This document shows positions 44,001-56,000 of a stretch of DNA of 64,000 bases, in pieces. This DNA comes from Crambe crambe. Lineage: Eukaryota; Porifera; Demospongiae; Poecilosclerida; Crambeidae. The first letter of the stretch is position 1; every line of letters begins with the position of its first letter. A program made the translations under genes and the position numbers. The stretch spans positions 4,174,501 through 4,238,500 of the forward strand of contig OZ004586.1 of assembly GCA_963924555.1 (NCBI GenBank). Reading direction: 5' to 3'. A model generated the notes under the pieces. That model saw nothing but the letters and a program-made list of their open reading frames with translations, had not been told where the DNA came from and did not search any database.

Positions 44001-47000
44001 CTGAGAATCAGAACCCAAAATACCAAGCTGAATGGTACCCTCCTAAAAGTGTCACGTCAGCATCTCACGTGTATTTCTATCCTCATTCTTCTTTCCACAG
44101 GGATGATATCTATCCGGTTCTCAAAGCAATTGGAATGAAAATGACACCAGCTCCAATAGAAGTCATGGAATGCTTCAATCTAATAATCTCCCAGCTGAAA
44201 CTCCCTCAGCCTGCCACTAGATTTTGCTCCGTGTCACCACATTCTGTTTTTGATTATTTCACCCAAAAAAGCACTTTCTCATCAGGTGTTACGAAACAAC
44301 CCATTGCTATTTCAGATAGCTCATTTCGAACCATCGAATCTTTTCTGGCTTTTACAAAGTATCTTTTGTCTAGTGAGGAAACACAAGATCAACCTAGTCT
44401 GTTTGGTTTGTCTCCCAGATCTCCCAGATCTCGTGCTCATAGAACAAAATATGTATTTCCACATACACCGTTTGGGCACTACTTATTGGTTACTGCCGAT
44501 GGAATTATGAGAAAATTTGATGAGAAAAACAAAATCATTGTGTCGCCTTATTTGACATTATTCCCTAACAGTCTTGACTGTTTCCTCCATCAGAATTTAT
44601 TAGTTGCTAACTACAGCAACTCTTACTTCATTCAGCCCAGTGATCGAGACTCCGATAGGATTATACAATTCATCCGCAAGATTTTCGATGACAATCTGCC
44701 TCAGGGCTTGAAATCAGTAGCAGAAGTCAGTAATGCTACTGAAGTCCTGCCTCGTGAGAAGATGTACCAATACTGGGATTGTTTCTCCAATGATAGACTT
44801 CTCAAATGCTACATAGAGAGAGTTCTGGAGAATTGGGCTCTGTTGTTCACTATTGATAACAGAGCATTCTCAGCCAGAAGCAACATCCTTCCAGTGGTGC
44901 ACTCATTGAAAAGAATAGGTGAAGTTTTGAAGAAGCTAAGGATGCCATTTCTTGATACAAGTGTTGTAAAGGTCACATTATCATGCTGCCCTAGTGTTTC
45001 TGACCATCATGAACGAATATTGAGCAACATTTATCACATTAATCAAGCAAATTCAATTAACTTGGTACTTAGCAAAGAAGAAATAGATGTGATAATTGGC
45101 TATTTGGCAAATAACATCAAGCTGAATCCAGAAGCACTTAAGCATTTAAAATCTCTTCCACTCTTTATGAATATTGATGGAAGCTACACATCCATTTTGA
45201 ATAAAGCTGCTTTTATTTGGCCAAGTGAAGCATGTTCTGAGGCTTATCAAAAGTGGCTGGAGGGACATGATGCTGTCTTTATCAAAGCAAACACCAAATG
45301 GTCCTCCCTTGGGTCTTCAGAGCAGTTTTTAATAACAACGATAAGTGCAGAAAAGTTATACATCCAATTCATTTTCCCACATTTTCATAAAATGAATCCA
45401 AAGGAGCGATATGTGCACTTACAATTTATCAGAGATCGTTTTTATAATAATATCGAATACTTAAGTAAAATTACTGACAAGAAAGGATTGCATTCGGATT
45501 TTTGCTGTAAAATAAGTGAAGCTTGTGAGTTTAAATCTGCTATGAAAACACTGCCTTGTATTGGTGAAAGCAATTTACATCCTGTTTCTACCTTTTGTGA
45601 TCACACCGTTAAAATTTTCCAAACCTTTCCTAGCCATTTCATGTTCTTACCTGATGAATATAGAGATGAGTGTAGAGAAGAGAAAGAATGGCTATCCTTC
45701 TTCAGAAAACTGGGACTAATACAGTGTGTGACTAAAGAAGAATTTATACAATTCTGCCAAAAGACAGCTGATGGAAAAGTTAAAGATATCAGAGCTTGTT
45801 CTACTGTGCTTTTAGACCACATGTTTTCCTATAAAGTGAGGAAAGACTGGGAAAATGATCGGCATTTCTTAAACAGGGTCTCAGAGATTGCATTTGTACT
45901 ACCAGAGCATGTGCCGGAATTGAACTCTGTGGTTCCTTGTGTCTGCCCAGTTAATCAAGCTATTAAACTGAAAGGCTCAGCTTCATCATCATTAGCCTCT
46001 CTGCTTTGGACAGTCAAACCACTTATTGACCTTCCAAAGTCATGTAGTACTGGTAGCTCTTCAATGACTAATTCACTTGACATAACTATAAATCCTAGCA
46101 CATCTGAAGTGATTGCAAATATACAAAATATATGTGAAAAGAGCCAATATGCCGATCAAAGTTTATTTGAAAACTATCCCGAGCACATGATCTGTTCACA
46201 TGGCCACAACCGATGTAATATGCTTGATATTATGTGTGAAAACTTACGCTATCTCCAAGCAGAAAAGGGATTTATTAGTAGCATTGCTAAAGTACAAAGT
46301 CTCCCCTGCATACCAGTTAGTGCTGAAAAGGCTTCAGTTAGAAAAGCTTCAAACACTGTCACTTCACAGAAGATAGAAATGAAAGTGGTACTGGTAAAGC
46401 CTTGTTGTGTTGTGATTGCAGAAGATGTATCAGATTATCATCCTTACCTCCATAAGTTGCCTACTAAGCTTCAGGGTCTCCGTATCCTAGAAAGAATTGG
46501 TGTGAAAGAGAAGCTTGGAATGAGCCACATGCAGATAGTACTGGAAGCCATATACTCAGCTTCTGAAGGAGCTGAACTCAACCCCAATACAAGCGAGTGT
46601 GTTGCTGAGTCTCTAAAACTTCTTAACAAATTCCTCAAATTGAAACAAGAGACAAATATTCTTGAATATGAGTGTTATCTTACACCACTTTACCTCCCTG
46701 ATATTGATGACATAATGAGGCCTTCAAAATCATTGCTCTATGCTGACAGTAGTAGCTACTTGGGTGTATTTGAACTCAATCTAATAACGGTAGAGCATTA
46801 TTTCCATTTCAATCTAAGTAAGGAAGACTACAAATTTGACACTCATCATTTCTGCAAATTGCTTCCTAAATCAGTTCGGCCGGTGGGTCTTTCAGAAGCA
46901 TGTACACAGCGAAAGCAGAAGGAATGTAAACATGTGAAAGAATCCAAAATAGCATCTCAGCTCATGAAAGTATTACAAATGAAAGAAATCCCAGAAGCTA

Positions 47001-48754
47001 TTATTCGGGTCATCATTCGGCAAAGTATTGCAGAACAAGAAAATGAAGATGACCTAAAGGAGAGGATAACCTTATTTTTAACTGGCATTAAAATTTTAAC
47101 TGCTGAAAATCTGTGTTCAGAAATCATTTTAAAAGAGGGTTCTGTCTGTATAGGAACACAGGAGACTGACTACTTCTTTGAACCAGGAGAATCTGAATCG
47201 TGCTTGTACCTGGATGACCAATTAAAACCTAGTTCAGACCAAATTGATGATGCTTGTGCTGAAATAGCCTCTTACCTTTACTACAATGTCGTAAGTAAAG
47301 TCATCCATAAAGAAAAAGCAGTACAAGGATTAAGTACTTCCTATGAGGAAAAACAAGTTATTAAATGTATTGAATTATGCTTAAAGGCCACCGAATGGAG
47401 TGAACTTCAAGGTCAGCTAAAGAAAAAGTATGGGATTGATTTCAATGGTGGAGGAGGAATGCGCAGTTTTAAAAAGAAACTGGGAGAGAAAATTCCTCAA
47501 TGCTGGCACCATCGGCTTGATCAAGACATCGACAATGTTTTCAACTCAATGGATTATGTTGGTTATGAGGACGAGGAAAATGACATAATTTTGGCTCAGA
47601 TTGTCCACCGAATAGATTTAAAACCTGGTGAACACAGATTGGCACAAAGGTATAAAATTTACACCAGTGGGCACGACCGTGATGGTAAAGATGTCAACAT
47701 TCTGACATTGTACAAGTTTCTGGTTGGTCTGAAGAAACGCAAGGTTGAACCTAAACCAGCAGGCAATGATGATCTTGCTTTAGTGGAATTCAATGAAGAT
47801 GATGACGTCCCAAAATTGAGAGCAACTCTGATTCATGACAATCTAGTTGACATCAAGAGAAAAATATGTGAGCAACTGAAAGAAATTTGGAAATTGGATG
47901 AAGAATTGAGGAAGAAAGCAATTAGACGCATGTTCCTTAGGTGGCATCCAGATAAGAACCCTGATAAAACTGAAGTGGCTGAAGAAATTTTCAAATTCAT
48001 GCTAAAGCAGATTGAACATCTCGAAAAAGGAGAGCCAATGGATGACCCAAAAACTTCGGAGGGACAAAGTTTCAGTTCTCCTACTTACCACAGGCGAAAT
48101 TACAGACGAAGAAGTTATTATTATTCTGGTTGGAGTCGTAATTCTGGTTGGGGACGAAACTTTTATCGTTGGGATAATACAGCAAACCAACATCATTCAT
48201 CATGGGAGTATGAGGATGAGTACTTCTCTTGTGGAGGTGGTTCGGCGTCATTTAGTTCACATTCACATACAAACAGGTCAGATTTTTTCCCTTTTGATGA
48301 GAAGAAGGATGAGAAGAAACCAGAAGAAGGAAGGCGTTGGGTGAAGCAAGCAGAAGTTGAATATGGTGTGCTTTGTGTTGTTCATGATAAGGTCAGTGCC
48401 TGCTGTGGTTATAGCTATGTGTGTTTCATGGCTCACCAAGTAGTGGAGAAGGCTTTGAAAGGAGCTGTGTACGCTCTGTGTGGGATGGATGGGAGGGACG
48501 TAACCGATAACAACCTCTCAAAGCATGCCCATGCTGTTCAAACAACTAAGCCTGAACAAGCCGAAGGACTCGTGTTTCATTGTCTCCCATTGGAGAGTTA
48601 CTACTTGGACACAAGGTACCCTAATCGGTGGGAGGGGTACACAGATGCCCCCTCAGATCACTACACACTTGAACAAGCCAACAAAGCAAAGGAGCATGCC
48701 AAGGCTGTTCTAGATATTGTGAAGACAGTCATGCCAAAGCAGCAGCTTTTTTGA
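31960..48754 (+). CDS. gene B: intact sacsin-like co-chaperone (SIRPT x3, DnaJ, HEPN)
   Basis: Three exons (31960-32058, 32708-32966, 35934-48754) encode about 4392 residues; human sacsin is about 4580. Three SIRPT repeats each carry a GHKL ATPase-like domain. N-boxes NADDA are at about residues 39, 1389 and 2350; G-boxes are GRFGIGFNSVYH, GKFGIGFCSVYH and GQYGIGFNVVYH. Then a J domain with intact HPD (H4124), which would stimulate HSP70, a Ser/Arg/Tyr/Gly-rich linker, and a HEPN domain (about 4254-4385). The N-terminal ubiquitin-like domain of vertebrate sacsin is absent. The start is the ATG in exon 1; upstream in-frame codons are in the leader. The main exon of 12.8 kb has no internal stop. 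Likely role: cytosolic protein quality control. It is head-to-head with broken gene A, so it is probably the working copy. Splice sites AAG/GTAGGT, ACTG/GTGAGT, ATTAG and ACAATAG all match the phases. Confidence 0.93.
32059..32707 (+). other. gene B intron 1
   Basis: 649 bp, GTAGGT donor and AAATTAG acceptor. It contains a short (GCAT)n tract at about 32578-32595 and nothing else I recognise. Confidence 0.8.
32708..32966 (+). CDS. gene B exon 2: first GHKL-ATPase core
   Basis: 259 bp encoding EVLQNADDAGATKVEFYVD to GRFGIGFNSVYHLT, phase 0 to phase 1. It is collinear with gene A exon 8 and, by eye, about 90% identical to it in DNA, including many silent positions. Confidence 0.92.
34738..35459. 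repeat. inverted pair of dispersed repeats
   Basis: The left arm starts AGCAGCCCAATGAT and the right arm ends with its complement ATCATTGGGCTGCT. Between them, blocks such as AGAGAAGAAG-ATCCAGTGA, ATTTCTGAAA-GTAAGCTC and TCTGCACTT-GTAGTA recur inverted with divergence. The left arm is the same family as 474-910. An ATTTAGATAACAG(C/T) block is duplicated directly at 34472 and 35164. It is likely two nested insertions in opposite orientation, and could form a large hairpin in pre-mRNA. Confidence 0.65.
35785..35817. repeat. poly-C tract
   Basis: 17 consecutive C, then TTT, CCCCCC and TTTT. The complementary strand is G-rich and could form quadruplex structures. It lies about 120 bp before gene B exon 3, so may act as an extended pyrimidine stretch. 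Confidence 0.85.
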
Positions 48755-48773
48755 TTAACCATGGACATGTTCT

Positions 48774-48779
48774 AATAAA
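48774..48779 (+). terminator. polyadenylation signal of gene B
   Basis: AATAAA lies 20 bases after the TGA stop, followed by a T/G-rich stretch (CTTGTTTTTGTAG), implying a very short 3' UTR. Confidence 0.65.
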
Positions 48780-48945
48780 CTTGTTTTTGTAGTTATTTTA
48801 GTTTTAAATTAATAACTTATGTGCATTAATTTTATTGAGTTTTTTGAGACTTTTGTATCAGGCTAGTTTCTTTTTTAAGCTAATCTTGCTTATATTGCAT
48901 CAAAATTGATATTGAGTTTGTGTGTGTTTATTGAATCTTTTCTTT

Positions 48946-48996
48946 TTTTCTTTTCTTTTTTTTTTTGGGGGGGGGGGGGGGGGGAGGGAGGGGGGT
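48946..48996. repeat. T-run followed by 18-base poly-G
   Basis: A T/C stretch changes into 18 G followed by AGGGAGGGGGG. It is a potential G-quadruplex and a likely weak point in the assembly. Confidence 0.85.
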
Positions 48997-49906
48997 GGCT
49001 ATTTTCTTGCTTATCAGAATTTTGTTGTATATAATTATAATTGTTGAAGGTTTGATATTCAATTTTTTAACTACTAGCTAACCAGTAACCATTACAAGTT
49101 GGTCATCAACAGGTGACAATAAAAGCAGTCAGCTAATCATAAAAACTATCTAGTATCTAGCTAAGGATAAGTTAGATAGACATAAAATATATAGCTATAA
49201 AATTATAAAACTAAAAAATAGTGTTTATGACTTCAGGTACTGGCATGCTATAACATAATATCCATAGGCGTTTGCATGTGCTTTGTCTAGATAACGAGCG
49301 TAGTATAAGGACGTTTCTGTGTGCAATTTTTGTATCACCCTGATGAAGGCTAGAGTATTCTGGTCGAAACGGTGGTTTGTTTCATAAGCTAATTTTATGA
49401 GAACTAATTCTATTAAAAAATAACCAGAGTTTGTAGCTATTATTGTACATTTGGAACTCTTAAAACTTCTGTGCAACAGAAACAAAAACTCTCAGTCTGA
49501 AGAGAAGGTAATTAGCTATCTTCTATTATGAAGACAAAATTGACAAAAGAGCATGTCTTTAAGTTTTCACTATGAAAAATAGGAGATATCCTACATAGCC
49601 TGCAACCTGAAGGAAACTTCATATATATAATAAGGAAGGAAATTCATAGGATGCACAAGGGCATGGCATACGTATGTCTGTATTTTCTATTAATGCTGTG
49701 CCCTTGCAAAAAAAAAAACAACAAAATACATTTTATTTGTTTCAAATTTCTCTTGAAAATACAGGGGAATCTCTTACTTTTCATAGTGTTTGACCAATCT
49801 TTTATTCAGATGTTTAACTGTATATATAGCAGTTGGTTTTCATGAACCCAAAGAGAACATTCATTACTGCGCTATGCGCTATTACATGCAAGCGGCACCA
49901 CATTAA

Positions 49907-49912
49907 TTTATT
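49907..49912 (-). terminator. putative polyadenylation signal of the giant gene
   Basis: On the minus strand AATAAA reads here, about 145 bases past the stop at 50058. Assignment is by motif and distance only. Confidence 0.5.
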
Positions 49913-50057
49913 GTTATAATTGTAATAATAATGGCATAAGAATAATCAGAAATATCGAAAGGGTTATACATTTCTCAAAAGGCTAGCTAATACCAATGTC
50001 CACAAGAGTTCTAAGCACTATACAATATAAAGTTTGTTCAATATAAAAATAGAAAAG

Positions 50058-53000
50058 TTATGGGAGCTCATCAATTCGGAAATACGCAATTCCATTGGTC
50101 AGAACATTCCAGTCGGCCACACACACATGGCTGACTACTTGACAAAGAGCCTTGATTCGCAGCACAGCTGTGCTGTTTGTTATCTCAGCTTCACCGTGCA
50201 AAGGTGTAACTTCATTGATGAGGAGGTTGATATCCACATCATGTTCTTCACCTCGTCGAAGGGTCACGGGCGAGAAATCTCGATAGGTGATTTGTATCTG
50301 GAAAATAGCTCGATTTTCCGTCGATTCGATGTACATCGTCTGATTACTTGCTACGAAGTGGCTTCCAGTTATTGCCGTGCCATCAAAGGCTTGAATGGAT
50401 ACATTGACAGGACTGGCAAAAGGAGGTGCATTGGTTCGCACGACACTCACGTTGGCCAGATACTCACTCTCAGACACAGAAAAGTTGGATCTTTCAAATG
50501 AAAAGGAGCCAGGATCATCATAATGAATAAATGTGGTGTTTGTTGGGATCGAATCAGTCCTGTCCACAGTAATTACAATAGTGGATGGCCCAAGGTTAGG
50601 CTGAATAAGACAAGAAATGACAGTATCTTCTATGAGGACGACCGGGTCAGAACATTCAGTGGTATTGAACTGAGATACTAGTCTCACTTGCACAGGATTA
50701 GCATCTCGTGAGTCTGTTGTTGGACCAAAGTTGCTTCCAGTGATGTTAACATACACCGGTGTACTCCTGAATGAAGAGTCTGGGAAGATATCAGTAACTG
50801 TTGGAGGTTCGATGGATGAAAAGGCTTCGATTGAAGTGTTTGAAACGTTGTCAACAGTGACAGTGATATCATGTCTACCGACGTCAAGAGATGCTGTTAG
50901 ACATGTCAGTACTGTATCATTGAAGACAGTTACATTAGCACAAGATGTGTCAGATATGTTCACAGTGACGACAGGTCCACCCAATCCACTTGCAGGACCA
51001 AAGTTCCTGCCATATATGGTCACCGGAGTACCACCAAACTGAGAGCCAACAATGGGGAAGACCCGAGTAATCACTGGAGGTGGAAGATAAGTGAATGCAT
51101 CAGTGATATTGACCATCAAGGCGCTGTTATCGATGGTGATCGTCAGGGTAAGGGGAACACCTGAAGGTGTGTCCGGTCCTCTAGGTGGCGTAAAACCATC
51201 CACGCTGACATTGAACTCAAGAATGGCAATATCTCGTACTTCCAAAGAGTCAATGAACAGATCCACTTCTCTCTCGCCGGGCTCGTTGAAGAAGTTACCG
51301 AAATTCCCACCGGTCACTACAATCAAAGTACCACCACTTTCTCTGCCAGCAATAGGTCGGATTGAAGTAAAGATTGGTGGGTTGTAGTATGTAAACGTTG
51401 CTGCCTGTGTTGCATTGTGTCCACTGATGACTGGAATTATTGGGTTAGGAACAGTTGCGAGGTCAAAGAATGCATCACTTGGGAAGGAAATGAAAGTGTC
51501 TGATACTGACGTGGTTAAGCTTGGATGTGACTTGAAGAAGCTGATATCCACATCATTGAAAGCAATGATGAGCGTTAGGCTTTTGTTAAAAGCTGTGGCA
51601 TTACCTCCAGTTAGGGCGTACGAGTCATTGGGATTAACACTATCTTGCAATATGATAGAGGAGAAGTTTATCAGGGAGACGTTCATAGGCTCGTTAAAGT
51701 TGAGTGTCATTTCTTCCACGATGAAATCAAGATGGTATTCAATTAGTACAGGTCGAATTGTATCCGGTGTGAAGGCACTTGCTCTCTGAGCCTGACCATC
51801 AAGAATGGCTTCGACTGGATTACTGTTCATATCAAAGATGGCATCTTCAGTAATCACTATCCAAGTGTCAGCTGTACTGAGGCCAAACATCTCAGTGTGC
51901 TTGATGAAGTTGAGGTCACAAGCTCCCAGCTCAATACTGATAACTGGGGAATTATACACCATCTCAATTCTTGAGAATGACGAGAGCTGTCGTACTCTAT
52001 TCATTTGGTTCATCCGTCCACCCTGAAGTGTTATTTGAGTAACATTCAAACTGCTTGCATTGACGGTTTCAGTGAAAGTCAAATGCAGAATGCCCAGATT
52101 CATATCCAAGTGGAATCGCAAGAGTGTTGGTCGGATGAAATCTTCGTAGAAGTTAGTGACTTGAATGCCACGTCCATCAATGATATCCACCACTTGGTTA
52201 CCACTCATATCAGTGACAAGACTGGACGTTATTGTGAGGTAAGTGTCATCCCGAGATGTAGCAATACGTTCTAACTGCTTGAGTTGATTGAGGTCATCGA
52301 TACTGAGTTGGACATTGATAACATTGTCATTCAAACTCGACCCATTTCCTCCAGTCAACATGTGTCTAGATATGATCATGACAGTATGAGTAAGAGCGCT
52401 CTCTTGGATAGTGATGGATTCAACCTGAAAGGAGCTTGCATTAACAACTTCATCGAATGTAAGAGAGAGTACCTCCGAAGTCAGATTAAGATCAAAGAAG
52501 AGAAGGCGTGGCATTGTATCATCGGAAATGAATTGGGTGGCCTCTTGTGCATTATTCTGGGGCACTTCAACCACTGGGTTCTTGTTCATATCGGATATTG
52601 CTTCTGGTATCAGTGATAGGAAAGTGTTGGATCTCTCTGTAGCTGTGTCCGTAAGGCGTTTCAGCTCATTGAGATCTGTGGAACCAAGCTGAATAACCAA
52701 GATGGGATGGTCCAGGCTATTGGTGAAGGAATGGTAAGGAGAAAAGACATCAATCTGAGGAACTGTAGCATTCACTGTTTCATTGGTAGAAGGCATCGCA
52801 GTAGGTTGATTGCTTCCAGACCCTATTCCTGATGCTGAACCAAATCCAGATCCCATTCCAGAGGAAGTGATATTTGATGAGCCATTTGGTGCCAATTCCA
52901 TTCCAGAACCAATTATCGTGGGTCCCATTGGAGATCCACTATCAATCATTATCATGGTGTTATTAGGAATCACTGGAGGAGTCAATTGCCAGAAGGTGCT

Positions 53001-56000
53001 GGTGCCGTCCCGAGTAGATTGGATACGAATATTCTCGACTCTGAGGGAACTTGCATTCACTGTCTCAGAAAAGGTTAGAACTAGCTCACCGACATCAAGA
53101 TCAAAGTAAAACGACTGTAGTTCAGGACGAATGCGATCATCAAATAGATCTCTGATTGGTAGAGCATTGCTGGCAGGGATGGGGACTATGGGATTTCTAC
53201 TCACGTCATCAACCAGTTCGGAAGTGATTGAAATGAACGTGTTTACCAAATTGGTGGCTAAATTGGCTAAAGATTTGATGATGTTGGTGTCATTTTGTCC
53301 CAGATTCACCACCAGGATGTGAAAGTCTTCCATATTTGAGAGTTCACTAAATAACGGAGGGTCTCCCATTTGTAGAGTGAGGTTTTGCAGTCCTGTTGCA
53401 GCACCACTTGCATCCCTGGAGTTCTGCAGAGTAATCTTACTGATATTCAAACTCCTTGCAAGAACAGTCTCAGAGAAGTAAACAGTCAGTTGCTCAGATG
53501 TAAGGTTAAGACTAAAACCTTGTAACTCTGGTCTGATGGTATCAGGATAGAAGACATTAGTAACTAGACCTTCACTAAGTTCGTTAGTGTCAAGTATAGG
53601 AACTACAGGATTGGGAACAGTGGCTAAGTCGTGAATGGCATACTCCGTGATCGTCAACCATGAGCTGAAGCGATTGACAAAAATGTCCATGTTCTTCTTG
53701 ATAGCATTCAAATCGTCCAAGTCAAACATGAATTGTATGACTGTATCATCATTACTCAATAGTGTACCATTTGTCAGAGTGTAACTTGAAGTAGCTTGGA
53801 AGAAATCTTGGAGGGTGAAGGCAGTGAAGTTGATACTGGAAGCGTCTACCGTTTCATTAAAAGTCAGAGAGATGATTTCTGATGTCAAGTTTGTCTCAAA
53901 TCTGATCAGAGCAGGTCTGTTGGTATCGGGTATGTATTCCCCAACTTGTAGAGCTGAATCATTGAAGTTGCCAATGCTCTGTATTGAATTATTAACCATA
54001 TCAAAGATGGCTTCAGATTCAAGTGAGAAGAAACAGCTATCCACGTCACGACACAACATAAGTCTCTTTATTTCATTCAAATCTTGCACGTTGATATAGA
54101 TGGTTATCAATGTACTGTCTTGCTCAGAGCTTCGCCCAAAGCCAGAGAGAGGAAACGTGATGGATTGTTCAAAATCTTCATCTTGGAATGATATCAAGTT
54201 ACGTAGCAGAGAAGCTGCCATTACTGTTTCATCGAATGTCAGGATCACTTGCCCCAAGTTCATATCCATTGTGAAGTTTGTTATCACAGGAGAAGTCGTA
54301 TCAGGCATAAACTCAACAGTCTGTTGAGCAAAACCATCACTGATAGCTGTTACTAAGTTGTTGCTCATATCTGCGATAGCTCTCATGGTGACTGTGATGT
54401 AGGTGGTCTCGTTACTCACAGCTAGATTAGTACGCTTCTTAATTTCATTTCTATCCGTTGGACCGAGATTTATCACAATGATGTAACCATTATCACTCGA
54501 GGTCGATGTTTCACCTGGTGTCAGGGAGCGAGGTGATGAGTGGTAATCAGAAGATGATAACTGATTATGCTGAATGGTAATTTGATCAACATTGAGTGAA
54601 GAAGCATTTACAGTTTCATTAAAGGTCAGTATCAATGTAGTTGAGTCCATATCGAGAGTGAAATTCACAAGAATTGGATTGCTAGCATCTGTTGTCAAGA
54701 TCCGAACAGGTATCACAACAGGTTCTACTGGATTTCCTGCATGATCTGTTACAGTGCTATCAGTGATGGAGATATAAGTGTTACTTACTACCGTTGCAAG
54801 TCCTGGTCTGTACTTAATGGCATTAAGGTCACTGAATCCAAGCATAATGGTGACAACCCTGTTGTCAGGGTCATTTGAGCTTGATCTGAATGGACCACTC
54901 CTCGTCAGGGTGTACATCAAGAGTGAGTCGTTCGTATAGTTGAGGGTGGATTGGAAAATGATTTGACTAACATCAAGTGAATCAACAATCTGAACCGTTT
55001 CCGAGAAAGTTAGTATCAGTCGTCCATCGTTGAGATCAAGATCAAAGCTACTAAGTATGGGTTGAGTGGTATCATGGATGAAATTTCTGACTCGAGGGGC
55101 ATTGCATGAAGACCGAGGAATGACTCGATTATTGGCATTATCACGAACAGCATATTCCGTCAGATAGAGCAGAGAATCACTGCGACCTGAAAAGAGGTCT
55201 CTCAAATTCTTGATTGCATCCAAGTCCTCATGACCTATTCTTATGGTCACTTCTGGCCAGTCTGCTCCAAATGCTGCGGATGTGTTGGGGTAAGGAGGTG
55301 TCGATCTGAGAGTGTAGCCAGTTCCAGTGCAGACTGAATTGATTAAAAGTACTTGCGTGACATCGAGTGAAGTGACATTAATCGTCTCGGTGAAAGTCAG
55401 CGTCAGGTTGCCAACATTGAGATCAAAGCTAAAACCTCTCAAAATTGGAGAAGTGGAGTCAGGCGTGTAGTTGGCCACCTGAAAAGGCTGTGAACCATTG
55501 ATCCTGGTCACATAATTCCCCACCATATCTCTGATAGTAGTATTGGTCAGGATCAGGTAGGTGTTAGAGTCATCCGATGCCAGATCAGTGAGAGCTTTGA
55601 TGGTGTTAAGATCAAAGTGACTGAAGTAGAGTTTGACCACAGGAGAGTTGAAACTGGACAGGGACTGGAACCTAGTCATGTCGATCCCGAGTCTGGGACT
55701 GGAACCGGAACCACTTCCATTGCCTGAAGCAATTGAGCTGGAATCATTGGAATCTGAGGTTCCACCAAATCGAGAGAGACCACTACCAGTTGAATTGAGA
55801 TCACCACTTCCCATGGCACCACTGGAAGCTAGTGAGTCGTTCCCTGGACCGTCGATCAAGAGCATTGGAGGTCTGTACACTGAAGATGATGTTAATGTAT
55901 GGGATTCGGTGGAGATTTCCTCACTGGGTGCATTTATGAGAGCAATCTGACAGACATCCAGTGTGGCCACGTTTACAGTCTCAGAGAAAAAGAGAGTGAT

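Larger units (their letters stand above)
48755..50057. other. convergent intergenic region
   Basis: The space between the stop codons of gene B and of the minus-strand giant gene. It holds the two polyadenylation signals and a T-run/G-run tract. The minus-strand ORF at 49225-49485 has no recognisable features. Confidence 0.6.

Noticed and set aside
49225-49485. Minus-strand 86-codon ORF in the convergent spacer
   Set aside because: No motif, no splice context and low-complexity neighbourhood.
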